IMG/VR virus record: IMGVR_UViG_3300020435_000026
Span: 1 to 20,499 of that record
Length of the DNA stretch: 20,499 nt
Strand: one strand, 5' to 3'
Source: a virus
Shown piece by piece: positions 14,937-20,228 of this stretch. The translations under genes were made by a program, and so were the position numbers. Position 1 is the stretch's first letter; each line of letters opens with the position of its first letter. The notes below the pieces were generated by a model. That model had not been told where the DNA came from and did no database searches. It was given only the letters and a program-made list of their open reading frames with translations.

Positions 14937-15118
14937 GCTAGAGTACCTCCATGGAGATCACACTGAACGAGGACGACTTCCTCGCCATCTACGATACGTT
15001 TGCCGCTCACTACATTGGGGGTGGGGACATCACCGAGGCCGAAGAGGTGGAGTTTGACCGGTTGGTGGCTCTGGAAGACCGAGCGTGGAAAGTGGTGCAG
15101 AGGGTGTACGCTAGACAT
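14933..15118 (-). CDS. Alternative antisense ORF, doubtful
   Basis: 61 codons exactly antisense to the plus-strand small gene. In its favour, the start shares a base with the 278-aa gene's stop (TAATG) and its stop overlaps the 85-aa gene's start (ATGA), junction types used elsewhere in this phage. Against it, the peptide is rich in His, Pro and Leu, its codons show weaker purine-first bias, and it has no ribosome site. Codon-aligned antisense frames of GC-rich genes stay open by default because only TTA, CTA and TCA codons close them. Confidence 0.25.
   Translation of the reverse strand: MSSVHPLHHFPRSVFQSHQPVKLHLFGLGDVPTPNVVSGKRIVDGEEVVLVQCDLHGGTLA
14936..14951 (+). promoter_or_regulatory. 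Candidate leaderless extended -10 promoter
   Basis: On the plus strand TGC-TAGAGT (14936-14944), then six bases, then ATG (14951). The spacing from the -10 hexamer to the ATG is identical to that of the plus-strand promoter at 19331-19346, so transcription would begin at or next to the start codon. Confidence 0.4.
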
Positions 15119-15130
15119 TATAGTGAGTAG
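14951..15130 (+). CDS. Small acidic protein on the plus strand, unknown function
   Basis: 59 residues in an otherwise leftward block. It starts Met-Glu-Ile-Thr-Leu-Asn-Glu-Asp-Asp-Phe and continues as acidic, amphipathic helices, ending Val-Gln-Arg-Val-Tyr-Ala-Arg-His. About half its codons begin with G and about 70% with a purine, typical of real coding. It fills the gap between two minus-strand genes, overlapping the end of the 278-aa gene by 13 bases. There is no ribosome site, but an extended -10 lies six bases before the ATG, as expected for a leaderless mRNA. A codon-aligned antisense ORF (14933-15118) competes for the same DNA. I favour this strand. Confidence 0.6.
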   Translation: MEITLNEDDFLAIYDTFAAHYIGGGDITEAEEVEFDRLVALEDRAWKVVQRVYARHYSE

Positions 15131-15954
15131 TACCTGTCGTAATCACCAATGTCATGTAGGTACTGGTCAAAGTTGAAACCGGGCCTCTGGCCCCCCTTAA
15201 TCCTCTTCCAAGTACCCCATGTTTGTGCTTGTGCCGTGCTGGGTAGGTCCATCCCCTGACGAGCCGCTGCTGTACGGTAGATGTCAGCGAACTTGTCGTA
15301 CCTACCGGGCGCAGACAACCCTCTCTCCCCTCCTGTAATCACCGAACCCGTAGTGGCATCGTGGGCATGGCGGTCGATAGTCACCCATGCAGGATCACTG
15401 GGGTCTTTCAGGTTGCGATAGAAGTGATACGACTTGTTCCTAGGGTTGGGTCCTTCTGACCCGCCTGTAATCACAGTATCTTCCGGGTTGGCACCTCGTA
15501 GTATGTCACTCGCCTTGTCCGTCTGAACCTTTCCATAGGGCTCAAAGGTTCTACCTGTAGTAGCCATGGAGTGAGCATTAATGAGGTTGAGATCCCACTC
15601 TACGGATGGGCTCAGTGCTGCTATCACACCAGCGCCTACGTCAGTGGCGTCTGAGTCAATGCGGTGACCGGCCAACTTTCCCATACGTCGGGAGTGGTCT
15701 TGACCAGAGGGGTACCACTCCCTACCAGCCCTGACCTCTTGTGCCGTGGACTGGCCGAGGATGGTCTCCACGTTGGTAACCATCGTGTTGAACTGGCGTG
15801 TAGCCAGTCCGCGCACGGCAGAAGGCGCACTATCCCTAGGCCACCCGCCGTAAAAGAGGACACCGTACTTGTTATCCTCGGTCGCACCGTGCCAGCCGGG
15901 TGGCCTTACCAGACCCTCAACCCCGCGTACAACGCGGAGTGGTGATTTGTCCAT
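15118..15954 (-). CDS. Conserved-looking phage protein, possibly HhH-GPD glycosylase-like
   Basis: 278 residues. The pattern Glu-Trp-Tyr-Pro (79-82), Ala-Ala-Leu-Ser-Pro (112-116) with Glu-Trp shortly after, Lys174, then Val-Thr-Ile-Asp194-Arg-His196, then Gln-Ala-Gln-Thr-Trp is one I recall from unnamed actinophage proteins. A Lys about 20 residues before an Asp-x-His recalls the catalytic Lys and Asp of HhH-GPD DNA glycosylases (Lys, then the VDTHV Asp). This is inference, since the hairpin-helix-hairpin itself is not clear. The motif Val-Ile-Thr-Gly-Gly occurs twice (161-165 and 205-209). The start codon lies between two RNA hairpins. Downstream of the terminase, a role in DNA modification or repair would be possible. 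Confidence 0.7.
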   Translation of the reverse strand: MDKSPLRVVRGVEGLVRPPGWHGATEDNKYGVLFYGGWPRDSAPSAVRGLATRQFNTMVTNVETILGQSTAQEVRAGREWYPSGQDHSRRMGKLAGHRIDSDATDVGAGVIAALSPSVEWDLNLINAHSMATTGRTFEPYGKVQTDKASDILRGANPEDTVITGGSEGPNPRNKSYHFYRNLKDPSDPAWVTIDRHAHDATTGSVITGGERGLSAPGRYDKFADIYRTAAARQGMDLPSTAQAQTWGTWKRIKGGQRPGFNFDQYLHDIGDYDRYYSL

Positions 15955-15974
15955 GACCCTGCCCCGCTGGCAGG
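15923..15974 (-). promoter_or_regulatory. Two hairpins flanking the start codon of the 278-aa gene
   Basis: On the minus strand CCTGCC-AGCGG-GGCAGG (15974-15958) lies between the previous stop and the start at 15954, and its right arm contains the only ribosome-site-like bases (GGCAGG). A second stem, CCGCG-TTGTA-CGCGG (15937-15923), lies within codons 6-11. No T-tract follows either. They may limit translation of the gene. Confidence 0.4.
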
Positions 15975-15975
15975 A

Positions 15976-16395
15976 TTAGTCGTGGACGCGAGTGGCGTTG
16001 GGCCGGTTCATGTGTGCGCCAGAGTTGAAGGAACGCTCAAACTTGGGCATTCCGTCACCAGCCACGACACCCTGAACGAACTCTCCAAGCACAGACGGGG
16101 CCTCGATCCATGAAGCAGAGCCGACGTGGGCACGCTCCTGCATCGTGACTTCGGCTGGCTTGTAGAACATCGCCGGGTTGTTGTGGTTCGGGCGACCCGG
16201 AACCGACGAGGTATCGACGTACGAGCCGATAGCGAAGTCATTAGGGACATCGGTATCAGTCGCTACACCTTCCTCAAACCGGAGAGAGCCACGCTGGCCG
16301 GGAATGTCCGGGCCCATCGTGCGCTCAAAGATGTTGCCCGCAACCTCAGGAAAGAGTGGTGCTGGTGCAACTGTTGGGTTCATTACGTTCGCCAT
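15976..16395 (-). CDS. Unknown protein downstream of the terminase
   Basis: 139 residues, Pro-, Asn- and Gly-rich and likely extended. No membrane segment, signal peptide or catalytic motif is visible. The segment Gly-Gln-Arg-Gly-Ser-Leu-Arg-Phe-Glu-Glu-Gly and several Pro-Asn-His/Pro-Asn-Ala turns suggest a structural or capsid-associated protein rather than an enzyme. GGAGGATTCC precedes the ATG, a strong ribosome site, and a candidate promoter lies at 16441-16426, so it may be made in quantity. I do not recognise its family. Confidence 0.65.
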   Translation of the reverse strand: MANVMNPTVAPAPLFPEVAGNIFERTMGPDIPGQRGSLRFEEGVATDTDVPNDFAIGSYVDTSSVPGRPNHNNPAMFYKPAEVTMQERAHVGSASWIEAPSVLGEFVQGVVAGDGMPKFERSFNSGAHMNRPNATRVHD

Positions 16396-16425
16396 GGAAT
16401 CCTCCGAGGATAACGGGTAGGTACC

Positions 16426-16441
16426 TTGCTATATGATACCA
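16426..16441 (-). promoter_or_regulatory. Candidate extended -10 promoter after the terminase gene
   Basis: On the minus strand TGG-TATCAT (16441-16433) directly after the terminase stop. A start near 16426 would leave a 31-base leader holding the strong GGAGGA ribosome site of the 139-aa gene. No -35 is seen. Confidence 0.4.
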
Positions 16442-18016
16442 CTAAACAAAGAACGGATTCTCCGCTACCGACACTGTGGGCATGATGTCGTGAACCGACA
16501 TGGCGCAGGCCAAGGCCAAACTGTCGGGGTAATCATCGAAGGCACCCCTCTCATCGGGGGCCTCAGCCAGCAAGTATGGTCCTCGGTTGATGCGCTCTAG
16601 GTCCAACATCTGTTGATTAAACTTCTTCCAACGCTTCGTTCGCCTTGCCTTGGAGTGGCCCGGGATGACCAACTGGTTTCGCTGGATCAACTCCGTGAGG
16701 TGTACCCAACGCTCATTCTGGGCCTTGGCGTCAGATGAGATAGACAGAACTTCAATGTCTGGTAACAATAGTGCCAAGCGTTCTGCTACTGCCCCTCCCA
16801 CGCCCTGTGCGTCGATGCCCACTCTCATTACTTCGTAGTTTCGTACGAAATCAACGATCTTAAAGTACTGGGACTCCCAGTCGGTGTCATGCAGTTCCAA
16901 CCAGTTCAGGACCCGGTGCTCAAAGAACCCCAGCCCATCTGGGTGGTCCCAGTCCACCCACACCGCAGTAGCAACAGTAGAGTCGTTGCTCCTAGCCACG
17001 TCGATACCCATAATTATGGGAGTCCTCCACCACTCAGGAACCAGTGGCATGGACGGGTCGTACAGCCTGCCCAAACGGTCCTCGGTGACAAACATACCCT
17101 TCTCAAGCATCCAGTGGTTGAGGTAGGACATGCGAAACTCATCAGAGTCCTCCCCGATACGCACCTTCTCCTTGCTGATGAACCGGCCATAGTTCTCGTT
17201 GTACTTAGCAGCAGTACGCCAGTCGTACTCAAAGTGCGACTGCCTTTGGCCTCGTTTCTTACTAATGTCCCGACGTTTATTAAACTGAATCATCTTGTAG
17301 AAGTACGACTTGTTACGAGTAGCCGTACCAGTTAGAGCGATGGTGCCGTTGTTGAACGCCAACATGGGCTTGATTGACTTGGTAACCACATACTCGTCGG
17401 CCTCCTGAGCCTCGTCCACAATGGCGAAGTGGTACGTCTTGGACTCAATCTTGGCCTTAGGGTTACACGTCTGCATACGGCAGAGCGACCCAGAGTTCTT
17501 CAAGGACACTATCTTACCCTTGCCTCTGGCCCCCCCAGACGCAGCCCGATCATCAATCTCGGGGTCCAGTAGAAACTCTAGAGCATGGTCGCTGGTAAGA
17601 CGAGTAACTATACGACTAAACACCGTGTCAGCCTGATCCTCTGTGGGAGCGAACACCCCACACCACAGACCCTTACTGAACTTACTCAGCCACAAGGGGT
17701 ACACCATAGACAACTTGGGAAGAATCACCATCAGGGCGGCAATGACGTTTGACAGCACCTCCGACTTACCACTCTGTCGAGTGGCTATCAGGGTCAGTTC
17801 CTCACCATCACCGATAACAATGGATTCAATAAACCTGTAAGCAATGGGAATCTGGTAGGGAAAGAACTCTACGTCACAGAACTCTTCTGTAAATATAACT
17901 AGTTTCTTACACAGTTCGTCTACAAACTCAGCCGACGCCTCGTCCAGTTCGATCTCCAGATCAGCGATAGATTCAACATCATCATCTATCTCTGACTCTA
18001 GAAGATCGGTGCTCAC
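16442..18016 (-). CDS. Terminase large subunit
   Basis: 524 residues, GTG start overlapping the previous stop (GAGTGAGC), with GAGAGG five bases before it. The N-terminal ATPase has Walker A Thr-Arg-Gln-Ser-Gly-Lys-Ser (79-85), Walker B Ala-Ile-Val-Asp201-Glu202 and a coupling motif Thr-Gly-Thr-Ala-Thr (229-233). The C-terminal nuclease, of RNase H fold, has Gly-Ile-Asp339, Gly-Ile-Asp402 and Phe-Asp-Asp-Tyr-Pro-Asp498, the three acidic metal-binding positions. It pumps DNA into the head through the portal and cuts it to length. All key residues are present and length is typical. The small subunit is not identified; the 78-aa gene upstream is a weak candidate. Confidence 0.95.
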   Translation of the reverse strand: MSTDLLESEIDDDVESIADLEIELDEASAEFVDELCKKLVIFTEEFCDVEFFPYQIPIAYRFIESIVIGDGEELTLIATRQSGKSEVLSNVIAALMVILPKLSMVYPLWLSKFSKGLWCGVFAPTEDQADTVFSRIVTRLTSDHALEFLLDPEIDDRAASGGARGKGKIVSLKNSGSLCRMQTCNPKAKIESKTYHFAIVDEAQEADEYVVTKSIKPMLAFNNGTIALTGTATRNKSYFYKMIQFNKRRDISKKRGQRQSHFEYDWRTAAKYNENYGRFISKEKVRIGEDSDEFRMSYLNHWMLEKGMFVTEDRLGRLYDPSMPLVPEWWRTPIIMGIDVARSNDSTVATAVWVDWDHPDGLGFFEHRVLNWLELHDTDWESQYFKIVDFVRNYEVMRVGIDAQGVGGAVAERLALLLPDIEVLSISSDAKAQNERWVHLTELIQRNQLVIPGHSKARRTKRWKKFNQQMLDLERINRGPYLLAEAPDERGAFDDYPDSLALACAMSVHDIMPTVSVAENPFFV

Positions 18017-18249
18017 TCGTCCCTCTCCGACAACTCATCCCACATTGTGGCAAGCATGTCCAACCTAGATGAAACCTCGTCTGCCCCACGGGAGTGGTGC
18101 CTCCATTGGTCGTATGCCTGACCCAAGTGCATGATCTCTAGGTCCATCCAGTCCTTCAAAGCCGGAGTACCCATCTTAGTGACCCTAGGTGAGCGCTCCA
18201 AGGTTCGTACTGAGTGCTCTTTCTCTCCTTGCCAGAACTTCAGTGCCAT
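18013..18249 (-). CDS. 78-aa protein before the terminase, unknown
   Basis: 78 residues. AGGAG lies eight bases before the ATG. The sequence is helical and charged, with several Trp and a repeated heptad look in Ala-Tyr-Asp-Gln-Trp-Arg-His and Leu-Ala-Thr-Met-Trp-Asp-Glu-Leu. Its end overlaps the terminase GTG, so the two are probably made together. The place fits a small terminase subunit, but it is short and no DNA-binding helix-turn-helix is visible, so I leave it unnamed. Confidence 0.65.
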   Translation of the reverse strand: MALKFWQGEKEHSVRTLERSPRVTKMGTPALKDWMDLEIMHLGQAYDQWRHHSRGADEVSSRLDMLATMWDELSERDE

Positions 18250-18653
18250 GTGCCTATCTCCTTTGGTTTACCCGGAAGTCGTCGGCCAACCAAGGAATGC
18301 AGTAGACCTTCTTCCACCGTGTAGTGCTCCGATGGTTTACAAATACCTATTTGGAATGTCCGGTACGGGACCACAACCTGCATCCCACGACCGGTCCTCC
18401 ACGGGTAGTCTGTTTCCCTCATAAAAGACATCCGTAGACCGATCTTCTTTACGGTCGTCTGGCGTGTCAGCCAGTACACCGGTCCAACTCCCTGCACCAG
18501 ATCCAGAGTGTCCCGTAAAACTAACCACCAACTAATAGTAGCACCCACCAGCCCTACCAATAACCACCACCCATGTAAGAATGGCAGTACAGGCAGGAGT
18601 AGTAGGCCGATAACTAGGGGGCTATACCCCAATACTTTACTTGTAATAGTCAT
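18240..18653 (-). CDS. Membrane protein with two N-terminal helices
   Basis: 137 residues. Residues about 11-27 and 29-47 are hydrophobic and likely form a membrane hairpin. The remaining 90 residues are basic and probably cytoplasmic, with Tyr-Trp-Leu-Thr-Arg and a Gly-Arg-Arg-Leu-Pro-Gly-Lys-Pro end. It overlaps the 78-aa gene by ten bases and the 26-aa peptide gene upstream by 17. The ribosome site is weak, so coupling is likely. No family is recognised. Superinfection exclusion or a host-membrane role is possible only by analogy. Confidence 0.65.
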   Translation of the reverse strand: MTITSKVLGYSPLVIGLLLLPVLPFLHGWWLLVGLVGATISWWLVLRDTLDLVQGVGPVYWLTRQTTVKKIGLRMSFMRETDYPWRTGRGMQVVVPYRTFQIGICKPSEHYTVEEGLLHSLVGRRLPGKPKEIGTWH

Positions 18654-18717
18654 ACCAAGTGAAGATAAGAATAATGGCTAGTAGGACCATGCACCCTAGA
18701 GAACCCCAGTACAACAT
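18637..18717 (-). CDS. 26-aa single-helix membrane peptide
   Basis: The start shares a base with the KTSC gene's stop (TAATG), and the frame ends inside the start of the 137-aa membrane protein gene. The peptide begins Met-Leu-Tyr-Trp-Gly, has an uninterrupted hydrophobic core of about 15 residues and ends Trp-Tyr-Asp-Tyr-Tyr-Lys, an aromatic and basic border typical of a membrane helix. It fills the 63-base gap. It may bridge translation to the next gene or be a membrane micro-protein. Confidence 0.5.
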   Translation of the reverse strand: MLYWGSLGCMVLLAIILIFTWYDYYK

Positions 18718-19121
18718 TAGCCAAAGTCCGAGAAGAACTGCATGTCTTTGTCCTTGGCCTCATGGTAGCCAATACCATTCAGGGTGGAGTTGATGAACTT
18801 GCCCTTTGACGTGCCGGGGGAATGGAAGTTCAAGTACGTGTGGTACGGCACATTTGGATACACGTACTCTCTCCTACGATTACCCTGCTTGATAAACTTA
18901 ACGCACAGGTTCCCCACACCGCTGTCAAACTCATTTTCGTCATCAGGTACGTACTTGTAAGCGTGAACACGAGTGCTGGCTGGGTACTCGACCTCAAACC
19001 GAGAGCCTTCCTTGCGCTCTGCGTCCAGAGATGTGGTACTTCCAAGAGTACCTGACTGTCCAGAACTTTGGTTGTCCGCTAGATCGTCAAGGGACTCTCT
19101 AGTCCTGTCCGGCTTCGGCAT
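18717..19121 (-). CDS. KTSC-domain protein
   Basis: 134 residues from the ATG at 19121, about ten bases after GAGGAG. A longer frame to 19163 only shadows the previous gene. The first 40 residues are Asp/Ser/Thr-rich and flexible. Residues about 50-118 match the KTSC fold: Val-His-Ala-Tyr-Lys-Tyr-Val, Leu-Cys-Val-Lys-Phe, a Tyr-Val-Tyr-Pro-Asn-Val-Pro turn and a Ser-x-Gly-Lys-Phe-Ile-Asn helix. The role of KTSC is not well known. It occurs in phage and plasmid proteins, sometimes beside nucleic-acid enzymes. It overlaps the end of the 59-aa gene. Confidence 0.75.
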   Translation of the reverse strand: MPKPDRTRESLDDLADNQSSGQSGTLGSTTSLDAERKEGSRFEVEYPASTRVHAYKYVPDDENEFDSGVGNLCVKFIKQGNRRREYVYPNVPYHTYLNFHSPGTSKGKFINSTLNGIGYHEAKDKDMQFFSDFG

Positions 19122-19278
19122 CGTCGGTGGGCTCCTCGTCCTGTGGCCCAGCCAGAGCGGCACGAAGTTCTGTCACCATCGCTGCCAGCACGACGTTCTC
19201 GCCCTGCAAAGCATTCAGACGATTCTGAAGTTCGTTGATTACGGTCTGGGGGTTGAGTTGAATGTTGTCTGCGTCCAC
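19099..19278 (-). CDS. 59-aa coiled-coil protein, first gene of the leftward operon
   Basis: GTG start with AAGGAG upstream at a good distance, and an open frame to TAG at 19099-19101. Residues 9-42 form one amphipathic helix with Leu, Val and Ile at regular spacing, and the last 15 residues are very acidic. It is the first gene behind the minus-strand promoter at 19308-19323. No family is recognised. Confidence 0.65.
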   Translation of the reverse strand: MDADNIQLNPQTVINELQNRLNALQGENVVLAAMVTELRAALAGPQDEEPTDDAEAGQD

Positions 19279-19307
19279 TGGTGCTCCTTGACCTGTACGG
19301 ATAGATA

Positions 19308-19323
19308 CCTCTCTAGTGTATCA
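19308..19323 (-). promoter_or_regulatory. Leftward extended -10 promoter of the structural operon
   Basis: On the minus strand TGA-TACACT (19323-19315). A start near 19308 would leave a leader of about 30 bases with the AAGGAG site of the 59-aa gene. It is the mirror image of the rightward promoter. The two -10 hexamers are 13 bases apart. Confidence 0.55.
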
Positions 19324-19340
19324 CCGAGAATGGTACACTA
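19314..19340. repeat. Perfect seven-base inverted repeat in the divergent promoter
   Basis: TAGTGTA (19314-19320) and TACACTA (19334-19340) flank 13 bases. Each arm contains the -10 hexamer of one of the two opposing promoters. A regulator bound to this site would block both promoters. Confidence 0.6.
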
Positions 19341-19346
19341 TTCTTA
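19331..19346 (+). promoter_or_regulatory. Rightward leaderless extended -10 promoter
   Basis: TGG-TACACT (19331-19339) lies six bases before the ATG at 19346, so the mRNA would start at or next to the start codon. There is no ribosome site before that ATG. Leaderless mRNAs are common in actinobacteria. Confidence 0.5.
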
Positions 19347-20083
19347 TGCGACAAGTTCCACATCCAGACCCAGCGCCGCATACCTGTCCCCGGTGCCTTG
19401 GCGGCGTACCAAACGAGGAGATGCGGGGCCAGTATCCCGGTGCTTTGAGCCGCACGGACAACTTAACTGAGGTCTGCTCCAACTGTGGCACCATGGAAGC
19501 CATAGAGCAGATGGGTGGAGTGCTGTATAGGCAAGCCGACTGGCCGCTAGCGGGCGGGCCTACACGTAGTCTGCAAGACATTCTTAGTGATCCAGAGGAC
19601 CCGGATCGGGCTCCAGCACCTTCCCAGCGCACAGGGGGCCGAAGGTCGGAGTTCATCGAGGACCCAGAAGGCTCTGCCAATCTGCCTAGACACCCAGATG
19701 GGTCCGTGGACATTGAGTCTTTGCGTGGTGGTGAGTCCATGGCCTCCCACCCATCCGATTGGGAACAGTTCCCACATGCCACCAATATCACAGAGACAAT
19801 GGATACCATTAACAGAAGCAGTGATGACCCGGACTGGCAACGATGGCTGCGGACTGGCCGGAACCGACCGGAACATGGTGGGCCCCACACACCAGATATG
19901 GTGGACTGGGAAGGTAGAGCCTTTAGACCTAACTATGACGAGCCAGACCCCTTTGACACCTCAAACCCCGAAGAGGCTGCCCAAGCCGAGAACATTGAAG
20001 AGACAGAACAGTTATTCTCCCAGTGGGATGAAGAGAGAGACCGCAGACGCAGATGGCTTGATGGTAGGGGCAGAGAGAGTTAG
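19346..20083 (+). CDS. Zinc-ribbon protein with a long acidic disordered tail
   Basis: 245 residues, the only long plus-strand gene. Cys14-Pro-Arg-Cys17 and Cys44-Ser-Asn-Cys47 form a zinc ribbon, with Tyr-Pro-Gly-Ala-Leu-Ser-Arg-Thr-Asp-Asn between them. I know this pattern from small proteins widespread in actinophages. Residues about 60-245 are Asp/Glu/Pro/Arg-rich, with repeated Trp in acidic settings and a charged C-terminal helix. The frame is open ten codons further upstream, but 19346 fits the promoter. Being divergent from the structural operon and sharing its control site, it may be regulatory. The zinc ribbon could bind DNA, RNA or a protein. Confidence 0.75.
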   Translation: MRQVPHPDPAPHTCPRCLGGVPNEEMRGQYPGALSRTDNLTEVCSNCGTMEAIEQMGGVLYRQADWPLAGGPTRSLQDILSDPEDPDRAPAPSQRTGGRRSEFIEDPEGSANLPRHPDGSVDIESLRGGESMASHPSDWEQFPHATNITETMDTINRSSDDPDWQRWLRTGRNRPEHGGPHTPDMVDWEGRAFRPNYDEPDPFDTSNPEEAAQAENIEETEQLFSQWDEERDRRRRWLDGRGRES

Positions 20084-20090
20084 ACTAGTT

Positions 20091-20228
20091 CTATTCCGAC
20101 TTGAGCAGCATCCTCAAGTCCAATAGCATGTTCTGTACCTCAACCGTAGAAAACAAATCACGGTGGGCACTACGCTCAAGAAAGGCATCAATCTCTTCGA
20201 TCAAACAGTCCACGTCAACGTCCATCAT
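20091..20228 (-). CDS. 45-aa small protein
   Basis: The start at 20228 (or the next ATG at 20225) overlaps the previous stop, and GAGGA lies three to six bases before. The peptide is acidic and helical, starting Asp-Val-Asp-Val-Asp-Cys-Leu-Ile-Glu-Glu and ending in a Leu/Met-rich amphipathic helix. Its end meets the end of the plus-strand gene tail to tail, seven bases apart. No family is recognised. Confidence 0.6.
   Translation of the reverse strand: MMDVDVDCLIEEIDAFLERSAHRDLFSTVEVQNMLLDLRMLLKSE
20098..20120. terminator. Hairpin between convergent genes, possible bidirectional terminator
   Basis: GACTTGAG and CTCAAGTC form a perfect eight-base stem with a seven-base loop, lying inside the last codons of the 45-aa gene and just after the plus-strand gene. 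No T-tract follows in either direction, so efficiency as an intrinsic terminator is doubtful. Confidence 0.4.

Noticed and set aside
18013-18249. 78-aa gene as terminase small subunit
   Set aside because: Position fits, but it is short and shows no DNA-binding motif.
19321-19890. Minus-strand ORF of 189 codons
   Set aside because: Antisense to the zinc-ribbon gene; composition is Ser/Pro/Arg/Cys-rich and shadow-like, and it would run through the divergent promoter.
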